A stretch of 32,118 bases of DNA, taken from NCBI GenBank assembly GCA_947631015.1, contig CANRJS010000021.1, forward strand, positions 1 to 32,118, read 5' to 3'. Below are positions 1 through 8,354 of the stretch, in pieces. Made by a program: the position numbers and the translations under genes. This DNA comes from an uncultured Clostridia bacterium. Its GTDB lineage: Bacteria > Bacillota > Clostridia > Oscillospirales > JAAYOS01. Every line of letters begins with the position of its first letter. Within the stretch, counting starts at the first letter, position 1. The notes under the pieces are model-generated. The model saw only the letters and a program-made list of their open reading frames with translations. It ran no database searches and was not told the DNA's origin.

Positions 1-41
1 TCACGCCGCAAACGTGGGTTCGATTCCCGCACGGGTCACCA
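1..41 (+). tRNA. tRNA-Glu (UUC), 3' part only (window starts inside it)
   Basis: The T-arm is visible as stem GTGGG (14-18), loop TTCGATT (19-25) and stem CCCGC (26-30). It is followed by the acceptor 3' strand ACGGGTC (31-37), discriminator A38 and an encoded CCA (39-41). Upstream, GCCGC (5-9) fits the 3' strand of the anticodon stem and AAAC a four-base variable loop. The first four bases, TCAC, then fit the end of a CTTTCAC anticodon loop, as in Firmicutes tRNA-Glu, whose acceptor end is also ACGGGTCA. The anticodon's first base lies outside the window, so tRNA-Asp (GTC) is not formally excluded, but discriminator A and the acceptor sequence favour Glu. Confidence 0.8.
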
Positions 42-128
42 CCAAACAAGCGCTGAGGCAGACGGTGTCCGCAGCGTGACAGTGAGATTGAAAAGTGAAT
101 AACGACTTACTGCAAGGGCGGTAAGGAA

Positions 129-173
129 CGAAGACGACGTTCTTCGCTGCTTACTTCCCTTGAAGGGAAGTAA
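129..173 (+). other. Two hairpins in the tRNA-5S spacer, probable processing sites
   Basis: CGAAGA (129-134) pairs with TCTTCG (141-146). TTACTTCCCTT (151-161) pairs with AAGGGAAGTAA (163-173), a near-perfect palindrome ending a few bases before the 5S mature end. There is no T-run after either, so they are unlikely to be terminators. RNase III-type processing of a tRNA-5S precursor is an inference. Confidence 0.45.
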
Positions 174-177
174 ATGT

Positions 178-295
<118 letters not shown>

Positions 296-297
296 AG

Positions 298-329
298 AGA
301 AGCAGTCCTGCGGGACTGCTTCTTTTTAT
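298..329 (+). terminator. Intrinsic terminator of the tRNA-5S unit
   Basis: AGAAGCAGTCC (298-308), loop TGCG, GGACTGCTTCT (313-323), then TTTTAT. This is an 11-bp stem with a T-run, right after the 5S rRNA. It ends inside the last codons of the convergent tspO gene. Confidence 0.92.
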
Positions 330-805
330 CTGTTCAGCCACCAGACCCCGAAATTGAGGTACGCGGCATAGAGCACCCAGACAAGGTACGGGATCTGCAA
401 ATACGCGGCCTTTGGGCGGGCGCGATAGAAGAACACTATCATCGTTATGACGAGGCCGATGAGCAGAAGCAGCCAAAGGAACGCGAGCAGATACGCGCTC
501 TGACGGAAGAACAGAAACGGCCATATCAGATTCACCGCAAGCTGCACGGCGTATATGAGCAGGCTGTCGCTCCGCTCCTTTGAGGGCGGCAGAACGTATA
601 TCAGATACGACGATATTCCCATCAGGATATAGAGGATGCTCCAGACTATCGGGAAAACGATGCCGGGCGGCGAAAGCGGCGGCTTCTCGACCGCGCGGTA
701 GAGCGTGACGTCCTCACGGAGCAGTATCCCCACCGCTCCGCCCAGGATCAAAGGTATCGCGATGCACACTATTAGCGGCTTCAGGCGCAGACTGTGTATT
801 TTCAA
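326..805 (-). CDS. tspO: TspO/MBR family tryptophan-rich sensory protein
   Basis: This 159-residue protein has the usual TspO length. Five hydrophobic segments are visible (about residues 8-28, 47-70, 80-97, 103-126 and 134-156). Family motifs include the PPLSPPG loop followed by FPIVWSILYILMG, and the C-terminal WVLYAAYLNFGVWWLN segment. TspO proteins are membrane proteins that bind porphyrins and other hydrophobic ligands; the role in anaerobic Firmicutes is not settled. The ATG start at 805 is preceded by GGAAGGAGCG on the coding strand at a normal distance. The gene is convergent with the 5S unit and divergent from the membrane-protein gene at 1006. No operon partner is evident. Confidence 0.93.
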   Translation of the reverse strand: MKIHSLRLKPLIVCIAIPLILGGAVGILLREDVTLYRAVEKPPLSPPGIVFPIVWSILYILMGISSYLIYVLPPSKERSDSLLIYAVQLAVNLIWPFLFFRQSAYLLAFLWLLLLIGLVITMIVFFYRARPKAAYLQIPYLVWVLYAAYLNFGVWWLNR

Positions 806-905
806 GACGATCGCTCCTTCCGTAATTCGCTGCGGAACGTGTGCCGGCGCAGACGGCCGGCTGTGTAGAGTATATGCAGCACATTCCCGCTTTAGCCGAA
901 AAGCC

Positions 906-934
906 TTGTGTCGAAGTTGAGTTCGTGATACAAT
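906..934 (+). promoter_or_regulatory. Sigma-A-type promoter for the 1006-2009 unit
   Basis: TTGTGT (906-911), 17-bp spacer, TACAAT (929-934) with an upstream TG giving an extended -10 (TGATACAAT). It lies about 70 bp before the start codon at 1006. The same arrangement recurs upstream of pduL. Confidence 0.65.
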
Positions 935-1005
935 ATGGATACAAAGCCGCGCCGCGCGGCCTGTGAGCGCGGCGGGATACGATCTTACACTTGGCGGTGT
1001 GAACG

Positions 1006-1437
1006 ATGAAGAAAAAGAAAATGAATATCGGTTTTAAGACGATAGCGGCTTGGGGGCTCCTCATACTGATGGCGGTGGGAGTATTCCTGCCGTGGTACTC
1101 CGGCTCCTCGCTCGCGGGACTGCTGCGTTACGGCCTCGGTCTCGGCGGCTCGCTGAGCGGCGTCAGCTGGGGCGAGCTCGGCTCGCTCGTGACGATGCTG
1201 TTTGTGATAGTTGCGGCGGCGACGGTCGCGTCGCTGCTGTTCGCTGTCCGCGCGGCGGTGACGTCGCTCTACGGCAGGATAAAGGGTCTCACCCCGGCGG
1301 GGACGCTCATGAGCGTGCTCGCGATATGCGTTCTGGTTCTCGCTGTGATGCTCGACGGCATCGGGAGCGTGCAGGTCGGGCTGTGGCTCTGCCTCATTGC
1401 CGGCGCCGCCGAGACAACGTGGGGCATATTCAATTGA
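1006..1437 (+). CDS. Small membrane protein of unknown function, four predicted TM segments
   Basis: This 143-residue protein starts with a basic stretch (MKKKKMN) and has four hydrophobic segments at about residues 11-28, 56-80, 97-115 and 122-140. The first is followed by an FLPWYS motif. Positive charges near residue 83-93 (RAAVTSLYGRIKG) would face the cytoplasm. I do not recognise the family; the FLPW motif after the first TM is common in small uncharacterised Firmicutes membrane proteins. Its TGA overlaps the TTG start of the next gene (ATTGA), so the two are likely translated as a coupled pair. The ATG at 1006 has no strong Shine-Dalgarno sequence, only a weak GGCGG about 15 nt upstream. 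Confidence 0.75.
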   Translation: MKKKKMNIGFKTIAAWGLLILMAVGVFLPWYSGSSLAGLLRYGLGLGGSLSGVSWGELGSLVTMLFVIVAAATVASLLFAVRAAVTSLYGRIKGLTPAGTLMSVLAICVLVLAVMLDGIGSVQVGLWLCLIAGAAETTWGIFN

Positions 1438-2009
1438 GCGGCCTGCTTTACCATGTCTCACCTCAGGGCGGACTCGACGCGCTTGAACCGCGAGCCTCGA
1501 CCCACGGCGTCCCCTACGTCTACGCCGTGCGCGACCTCGCGGCGGGACTGCTCTTCGGCGCGAAGCAGGACGACTTCGACTTCATCATCTCTACCCTTCC
1601 GGACGGGCGCACCGAGCTCTGCGAGTGTTGGGAAGGAGCGCTCGAAGCGCGGTATGCCAGGCGGGAATGCTCGGTTTACACCGTCGCGGAGGACGGGTTC
1701 CTCGAAGGAATGACCGGCTGGCCGGCGGAGCTCGTCTCGGAACGCGCCGTGGCCGTTCTCTCGGAGGAGAGAGTGGGCGACCTCCTTGAGCGTATACTCG
1801 CGGAGGAAACGCGCGGCGCGCTTGCGGTGCGGCGTTACAGCCGGGATCGCGAGTACCGCGCGACGGTCGCGCGCCACATTACCGACCGGCTCATACGCTT
1901 CGACGTCGATATAGAGAACTGTCTTGACGGCGGCGACGAGCGGTTCCGGCGGCATTACGCAGGCATTGTGCGCGCGCTCGCGGCCGCGCGGGACGGCAGT
2001 CTCCTTTGA
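1434..2009 (+). CDS. Hypothetical protein, possibly ADP-ribosyltransferase-like N-terminus
   Basis: The reading frame is open from further upstream, but the likely start is the TTG at 1434, which overlaps the TGA of the preceding gene and has a GGGG stretch about 10 nt upstream. This gives a soluble 191-residue protein. The N-terminus (GLLYHVSPQGGLDALEPRAS, then HGVPYVYAVRDL) resembles the YHGS-x-GLxxLxP-x-S-HG-PYVYA pattern of a widespread uncharacterised Clostridia family that I associate with ADP-ribosyltransferase-like or RES-like folds. That link is by pattern memory only. No signal peptide or TM segment is present. The second half is acidic/basic and helical, with no motif I know. Translational coupling to the membrane protein suggests a shared function. 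A strong terminator follows. Confidence 0.7.
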   Translation: MSGLLYHVSPQGGLDALEPRASTHGVPYVYAVRDLAAGLLFGAKQDDFDFIISTLPDGRTELCECWEGALEARYARRECSVYTVAEDGFLEGMTGWPAELVSERAVAVLSEERVGDLLERILAEETRGALAVRRYSRDREYRATVARHITDRLIRFDVDIENCLDGGDERFRRHYAGIVRALAAARDGSLL

Positions 2010-2034
2010 CTGCGCCCTCGCCGCAAAACAAACG

Positions 2035-2069
2035 AAAAGTCCGGATGTCTTTCGACATTCGGACTTTTT
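2035..2069. terminator. Bidirectional intrinsic terminator between convergent genes
   Basis: AAAAGTCCGGATGTC (2035-2049), loop TTTC, GACATTCGGACTTTT (2054-2068) plus one more T. The arms pair fully with one G-U pair. T-tracts on both strands let it serve the 1434-2009 gene and the convergent acetyltransferase. Confidence 0.92.
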
Positions 2070-2105
2070 GCTGTCCCACATAAGCAAACTGGCGGTTCGC
2101 GGCGT

Positions 2106-2582
2106 TCAGTTCGCCCCGAAGCCGCCGTCTAACCGAAGTTCGAGCGGTACGAACACAGCGCCTCCGCGCGTCTGCTCCACACCAGCGGGGCGGAAGCCAA
2201 GCCGCTCGTAGACGTGCGCCTCCGAGGGCGAGGGGCTGGCGATGAGTACCGTGCCGCCGTGCGTCAGCGCCTCCTCGCGCATCGCCTCGACGAGCGCGGC
2301 GTCGAGTCCGAAGCCCCGGTAGGGCTCGGCGACGTAGAGAAAAACGATATCCCTCCCGCCGCGAAGCGCGCCGACGGCGCGCAGCTCGCCGTCCGCGCAG
2401 CCCCAGAGCTTGAGCTCGCCCGCGAGCATACGCCCGAAAAAGGAGGAAAATTCGGTGGCGCGATAGAAAAGCGCGCGGCTCGCCTCGGTGACGTCCTCCG
2501 TCTCGTCAAAGCATCGGCGGGCAAGCGCCAGCGCGTCAAAGACCGAGTCGCGTGTGATTATCGGAGCGGTACTGAGCGGCAT
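2106..2582 (-). CDS. GNAT family N-acetyltransferase
   Basis: This 158-residue protein has the size of a single GNAT domain. Strand beta4 and the acetyl-CoA loop are seen in IVFLYVAEPYRGFGLDAALV (about residues 79-98), with YRGFGLD in place of the classical R/Q-x-x-G-x-G/A signature. The C-terminal VYERLGFRP segment is also typical of the fold. The substrate cannot be inferred. The start at 2582 is preceded on the coding strand by AAAGGAGGAAC at good spacing. It is divergent from glpK across a 151-bp intergenic region that holds an inverted repeat, and ends 36 bp from the terminator it shares with the convergent gene. Confidence 0.88.
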   Translation of the reverse strand: MPLSTAPIITRDSVFDALALARRCFDETEDVTEASRALFYRATEFSSFFGRMLAGELKLWGCADGELRAVGALRGGRDIVFLYVAEPYRGFGLDAALVEAMREEALTHGGTVLIASPSPSEAHVYERLGFRPAGVEQTRGGAVFVPLELRLDGGFGAN

Positions 2583-2630
2583 TTTGTTCCTCCTTTCGGG
2601 CGGTTCCGTCTTGCGTTCGGCGGCGAAATA

Positions 2631-2681
2631 ATGTAAAATAGTATATGTCGGTTTACATAAGTCTCTATGAAACTATTATAC
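2631..2681 (+). promoter_or_regulatory. glpK promoter with an overlapping inverted repeat (candidate operator)
   Basis: TTTACA (2652-2657) with TATTAT (2674-2679, spacer 16) or TTATAC (2676-2681, spacer 18) forms a plausible promoter for glpK. A perfect inverted repeat, ATGTAAA (2631-2637) and TTTACAT (2652-2658), overlaps the -35 element. The half-site centres are 21 bp apart, about two helical turns, as expected for a dimeric regulator. The regulator is unknown. Confidence 0.5.
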
Positions 2682-2733
2682 AGCAAAATATCGCAATACA
2701 CAACAATTTCGACGAAAAAAGGGAGGCAGCCTT

Positions 2734-4215
2734 ATGAAGAAGTACATACTTGCGCTCGACCAGGGAACGACCTCGTCCCGCGCGATAGTGTTTGACGCGG
2801 GCGGCAGAGCCGTATCTGCCTCGCAGAAGGAGTTCCGGCAGATATACCCGCAGGCGGGATGGGTCGAGCACGACCCGGACGAGATATGGCAGAGCCAGCT
2901 CGAGTGCGCGCGGGAGGCGCTTCGCCTCGCGGGCGCGGCGGGGGACGAGGTCGCGGCTGTCGGTCTCACGAATCAGCGCGAGACGACGATAGTCTGGTCC
3001 GCCCTCACCGGGAGGCCGATATACAACGCTATAGTCTGGCAGTGCCGCCGCACGGCGGAGCGCGCGGAGGAGGCGGCGTCCGGCCCGCTCGGACGGCTTG
3101 TCCGCGAGAAATGCGGCGTCGAGCCGGACGCGTACTTCTCTGCGACGAAGATAGAGTGGATACTGCAAAACGTCCCGGGTGCGCGGGAGGCGGCGGAGCG
3201 CGGCGAGCTCCGCTTCGGGACGGTCGACTCGTGGCTGATATGGAAGCTCACCGACGGCCGCGAGCACCTCATGGACCGCACGAACGCCTCCCGCACGATG
3301 CTCTACGACATCCGCAAATTTGAGTGGTGCGGCGAACTGCTCGACGCATTCGGCGTGCCGCGCTCGATGCTGCCTGAGGTGCGTCCGAGCGGCGCGGGCT
3401 TCGGCATGACCGCGCCCGAGCTGTTCGGAACGGCGATACCGATAGCCGCCGCTGCGGGCGACCAGCACGCCGCGCTCTTCGGACAGTGCTGCTTTGCGCC
3501 GGGCGAGGCGAAGAACACATACGGCACCGGCTGCTTCCTTCTCATGAACACGGGCACGGAGGCGATAGAGTCGAAGAACCGCCTCATAACGACGCTCGCC
3601 GCCACCGAGGACGAGCGGCCGGAGTACGCGCTCGAGGGCAGCGTCTTTGTCGCGGGCGCGGCGGTTCAGTGGCTGCGGGACGAGATGGGGCTTATAAGCT
3701 CGGCGGCGGAGAGCGAGCCGGTCGCGCGGAGCGTTCCGGACACCGCCGGGGTGTACCTCGTGCCGGCGTTTACCGGCCTCGGCGCGCCCTACTGGGACGC
3801 CTACGCGCGCGGAACGATCGTCGGCATCACGCGCGGCGCGGGGCGGGCGCACATCGTCCGCGCGGCGCTCGAGGGGATAGCGTATCAGGCGGCGGACGTC
3901 CTCCGCGCCATGGAAGCGGACACGGGGCGGCGGCTCCCCTCGCTCCGAGTGGACGGCGGCGCGAGCATGAACGCGTTTTTGATGCAGTTCCAGGCGGACA
4001 TCCTAGACGTACCGGTGCAGCGCCCCGGCTACGCAGAGACGACGGCGCTCGGCGCGGCGTATCTCGCGGGGCTGAATGTCGGAATGTGGAGCGGCCGGGA
4101 CGAGCTCTGCTCGATGGCGGCGAGCATGACCGAGTTTACGCCGTCCATGGAACAGAGCAGGCGTGAGGCGCTGCTCGACGGCTGGCGCGCCGCGCTCGGA
4201 CGCGCCCTGCGCTGA
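2734..4215 (+). CDS. glpK: Glycerol kinase
   Basis: GlpK phosphorylates glycerol to sn-glycerol-3-phosphate with ATP in the cytoplasm. The 493-residue length matches the family. FGGY-kinase motifs are present: ALDQGTTSSRAIVFD near the N-terminus (phosphate-binding loop), AGDQHAALFGQ at about 240-250, NTYGTGCFLLMNTG at about 262-275, and the C-terminal signature around RVDGGASMNAFLMQFQAD (about 403-421). The ATG at 2734 has an AAGGGAGG Shine-Dalgarno sequence 8 nt upstream. No glpF, glpD or glpP-type antiterminator lies next to it, so it is an orphan unit. The segment MTAPELFGTAIPI occupies the place where PTS-regulated Firmicutes GlpK proteins, as I recall them, carry a phosphorylatable His in an HFYG/HFFG motif. 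That His is absent here. No clear terminator follows. Confidence 0.97.
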   Translation: MKKYILALDQGTTSSRAIVFDAGGRAVSASQKEFRQIYPQAGWVEHDPDEIWQSQLECAREALRLAGAAGDEVAAVGLTNQRETTIVWSALTGRPIYNAIVWQCRRTAERAEEAASGPLGRLVREKCGVEPDAYFSATKIEWILQNVPGAREAAERGELRFGTVDSWLIWKLTDGREHLMDRTNASRTMLYDIRKFEWCGELLDAFGVPRSMLPEVRPSGAGFGMTAPELFGTAIPIAAAAGDQHAALFGQCCFAPGEAKNTYGTGCFLLMNTGTEAIESKNRLITTLAATEDERPEYALEGSVFVAGAAVQWLRDEMGLISSAAESEPVARSVPDTAGVYLVPAFTGLGAPYWDAYARGTIVGITRGAGRAHIVRAALEGIAYQAADVLRAMEADTGRRLPSLRVDGGASMNAFLMQFQADILDVPVQRPGYAETTALGAAYLAGLNVGMWSGRDELCSMAASMTEFTPSMEQSRREALLDGWRAALGRALR

Positions 4216-4219
4216 CAGT

Positions 4220-4297
4220 AACAAACAATTACAAAAGGTTTACAAATTATTACAACTTTATAAACTCACTTGAAATTAAAATTTGATGGTGTATCAT
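4220..4297 (+). promoter_or_regulatory. AT-rich promoter region of the exporter operon
   Basis: TTGAAA (4270-4275), 16-bp spacer, TATCAT (4292-4297). It is preceded by three closely spaced TTACAA-type repeats between 4226 and 4256, an AT-rich island in GC-rich surroundings. The roughly 115-nt leader after it contains the palindrome GCGGCGCGCCGC (4306-4317). Confidence 0.5.
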
Positions 4298-4416
4298 ATA
4301 TGACAGCGGCGCGCCGCGATTTTGCGGAACTTTTTGGCGCGGCGCTCGTCTAAAGCTCATAACGGCGCGCGGACGGGCTGTCCGGGCGGAAAAATCAAGT
4401 GTCGGGAGGAATTGCC

Positions 4417-6300
4417 GTGAACGAGAACGTAAACACAGCCGGGGCGGCCGAGGTCGTCGACCCCGTTGCGGCTGCGCGTGAGCAGAAGCGGATGGAGGCG
4501 GCGAAGCGCCGCCGCCGCAAGAAGATAATCAAGCGGATAGTCATACTCGTGATACTCCTCGCGGTGGCGGGGCTCATCTGGTTCGGGGTGTACGAGCTCT
4601 TCCTCAAGCCCGAGCCGGTGCCGGCTCCGCAGACCACGTTCTCCTATCGCGGCGGCTTCAGCTCGAGCGTGAGCGGCTACGGTCAGGTAAAGGCGAACCG
4701 CACCGAGAGCGTCTCCGCCCCGGCGGAGGGACAGCTGCTCCAGCTCCTCGTCGCGGAGGGCGACACCGTAACCGAGGGTCAGCCCCTCTTTACGATGGAC
4801 GACTCGACGCTGCGCGCGCAGATAGAGGAGCTCGAGAAGAAGATAGAGAGCATCAACAAGAGCATTGACGACGCAATAGAGTCCCGCCAGCGCACCGCCG
4901 AGACCCGCGCGGAGGTCTACGAGAGCCTTGCGGACTATGACAAGCAGATAGCCGAGGCGGAGGAGAAGGTCGCTTCGCGCAACCTCACCGCGCCGTTTGC
5001 CGGAAAGCTGCTCGACGTCGGCGTGAAGAAGGGCGACACCGTAACCGAGGGGCAGGAGATAGGCACCCTCGTGCGCGACGGCGAGATGAAGCTCACAAGC
5101 TACTTCAGCTACGCCTATGAGAACGCGGTGTACCTCGGCCAGACCGCGAAGGTCTCGATACCCTCGAGCATGGAGGTCATAACCGGCAAAGTTACCCGCA
5201 TCGACAAGGTGCGCTACATAACCGAGGAGGGCGGCGTCCTGTTCGCGGTTGAGGTCACAATTCCGAACCCCGGCGCGCTCACAAAGGACATGAACGCGAT
5301 GGCGGTGCTCGTCGGCACGGACGGCAGCGAGATAACCCCGGCCGAGCAGTCCGCGCTCGAGTATGCCGAGACCGAGACACTTACCGCCCCCGCGAAGGGC
5401 AAAATCCTTGACCTCAACATGACCGCCTTTGCGGAGTACGCCGAGGGCGCCGTGCTCTACACCCTCTCGGACGACGGCTACGCCGCCGATATCGAGAGCC
5501 TGCGCGACTCGAGCAAGTCGGTTCGCGACCAGGTCGAGGGCTACGACGAGCAGATAGCGGGCTATACCGACCAGATAACCGAGTTCGAGAAGCAGATAGC
5601 GGACACCGAGGCGGAGATAGAAAAGCAGAACGAGCGCTTCGACCTCTTCAACGGCGTCGCGCCGATGAGCGGACTCGTCACCGCAGTCACGGCGATGGAG
5701 GGTCAGACCCTTCAGGAGGGCGGCGCGATACTTGCCATCAGCGACACGAGCGCGATGACCGTCTCGATAGACATCGACGAGATGAACATCGGCAACGTCT
5801 CGGTCGGCACTCCCGTGAACCTCACCCAGACGACGAGCGAGGGGGAGATGTACTACTCCGGCACCGTCACCCAGATAGCGCTCGAGGGCAACTACGACTG
5901 GGGCTACACCTACTACCCCGCGACCGTCACCATAGACGGCGGCGACGGGCTTCGCGCGAACTCCTCCATGTACTACGAGATAATCATGAGCCAGAAGGAA
6001 GACTGCGTGCTCGTTCCGATAAACGCCGTCAAGTACACCGAGGCCGGCCCGTGCGTGTTCGTCCGTATCCCGGAGGGCGAGAGCGCGCCGGACAATGCGA
6101 TAGAGCTTGCGGAGGGCGTCGTGCCCGACGGCTTCTACGCCGTGCTCGTCGAGACCGGACTTTCGGACGACGCGCAGGTCGAGATAGTGAGCGGCATAGA
6201 CGAGGGCGTCGAGCTCTACGTCGCGGAGGGCATCCCCGGGCAGGACGGCGACGCTATGATGCCGGTCGGCAACACGGTGACGACGGTCGTCTACGGCTGA
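4417..6300 (+). CDS. HlyD/MacA-family membrane fusion (adaptor) protein with duplicated modules
   Basis: The GTG at 4417 is chosen because GGGAGGA lies 6 nt upstream; an in-frame GTG at 4399 would place the Shine-Dalgarno sequence inside the gene. The product is 627 residues. It has a short basic cytoplasmic tail (RRRRKKIIKR), one TM segment (about 35-60), then extracytoplasmic domains. Biotinyl-lipoyl half-motifs occur four times: SAPAEGQLLQLLVAEGDTV, LTAPFAGKLLDVGVKKGDTV, TAPAKGKILDL and VAPMSGLVTAVTAMEGQTL. Two coiled-coil stretches lie between the pairs (about residues 125-185 and 365-425), and beta-barrel segments follow each pair. A MacA/YknX adaptor is about 370-400 residues with one such module; this one is nearly twice as long and appears internally duplicated. 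It heads the operon with the ATPase (14 bp downstream) and permease, so it most likely couples that ABC exporter to the cell surface. Confidence 0.9.
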   Translation: MNENVNTAGAAEVVDPVAAAREQKRMEAAKRRRRKKIIKRIVILVILLAVAGLIWFGVYELFLKPEPVPAPQTTFSYRGGFSSSVSGYGQVKANRTESVSAPAEGQLLQLLVAEGDTVTEGQPLFTMDDSTLRAQIEELEKKIESINKSIDDAIESRQRTAETRAEVYESLADYDKQIAEAEEKVASRNLTAPFAGKLLDVGVKKGDTVTEGQEIGTLVRDGEMKLTSYFSYAYENAVYLGQTAKVSIPSSMEVITGKVTRIDKVRYITEEGGVLFAVEVTIPNPGALTKDMNAMAVLVGTDGSEITPAEQSALEYAETETLTAPAKGKILDLNMTAFAEYAEGAVLYTLSDDGYAADIESLRDSSKSVRDQVEGYDEQIAGYTDQITEFEKQIADTEAEIEKQNERFDLFNGVAPMSGLVTAVTAMEGQTLQEGGAILAISDTSAMTVSIDIDEMNIGNVSVGTPVNLTQTTSEGEMYYSGTVTQIALEGNYDWGYTYYPATVTIDGGDGLRANSSMYYEIIMSQKEDCVLVPINAVKYTEAGPCVFVRIPEGESAPDNAIELAEGVVPDGFYAVLVETGLSDDAQVEIVSGIDEGVELYVAEGIPGQDGDAMMPVGNTVTTVVYG

Positions 6301-6314
6301 GCGGAGGGCAGAAA

Positions 6315-7126
6315 ATGACGAACACCAGTGTTGCGCCCCCCGCCGACAGGCTGATAGAGCTTAACGACGTATACAAGATATACGGCGAGGGGCTTGAGAG
6401 CGAGGTGCGGGCTTTAGACGGAGTGAGCCTGCACATTGACAGAGGGGAGTTCACCGCGATAATCGGCTCGTCCGGCTCGGGCAAGAGCACGATGATGAAC
6501 ATCCTCGGCTGTCTCGACCTCCCCACCTACGGGGAGTACTACTTAAACGACGAGCGCGTGAGCGACCTTTCGGACGTAGAGCTCTCGCGGATACGGAACC
6601 GCGAGATAGGCTTCATCTTTCAGGGCTTCAACCTGATACCGGCGCTCACGGCGCTTGAGAACGTAGAACTGCCGCTGGTATACGCCGGTGCGGGAGCCCG
6701 CGCGAAGAAGGGCGCCGTCGGGGACGAACGGCTGCTCCGCAGCCGCGAGGAGCTCGCGTGGGCGGCGCTCGAGAAGGTCGGCATCGACCACCGCGCCCAT
6801 CACCGTCCGGCGGAGATGAGCGGCGGCCAGCAGCAGCGCGTGGCTATCGCGCGCGCGATAGTCACGAATCCTCCGCTGATACTTGCCGACGAGCCGACCG
6901 GCAACCTCGACAGCCGCACCACCGAGGACGTCATGAAGATACTCCGCGAGCTGCACGCCGCGGGCTCGACCGTCGTGCTGATAACGCACGACCGCGAGAT
7001 AGCCGAGGCGGCGGACAGGACTGTCCGCCTGCTCGACGGAAAGATAGTCTACGACTCCAAGCGCGACGGAGACGACGGCAGCCGCGGCGACCCGCTCGGC
7101 CTCGGAACGAAGGGGGGCGCGGGAGC

Positions 7127-7130
<4 letters not shown>
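6315..7130 (+). CDS. ABC transporter ATP-binding protein (MacB/YknY/LolD type)
   Basis: The start is the ATG at 6315, preceded by GGAGGGCAG; longer in-frame extensions run into the upstream gene. The product is 271 residues. Motifs in order are Walker [10 protein letters not shown] (51-59), Q-loop FQGFNL (Q103), signature MSGGQQQR (168-175), Walker [13 protein letters not shown] (188-199) and switch His in LITHD (H225). These match the MacB/LolD/YknY subfamily, which powers FtsX-fold permeases in mechanotransmission-type export. Between the Q-loop and signature there is an insertion of roughly 15 residues (around 124-147) compared with the usual short linker. The C-terminus overlaps the permease start by ATGA, implying coupled translation. 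Confidence 0.96.
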
Positions 7131-8338
<1,208 letters not shown>

Positions 8339-8354
8339 TGAGGGAGGAAAAGTG

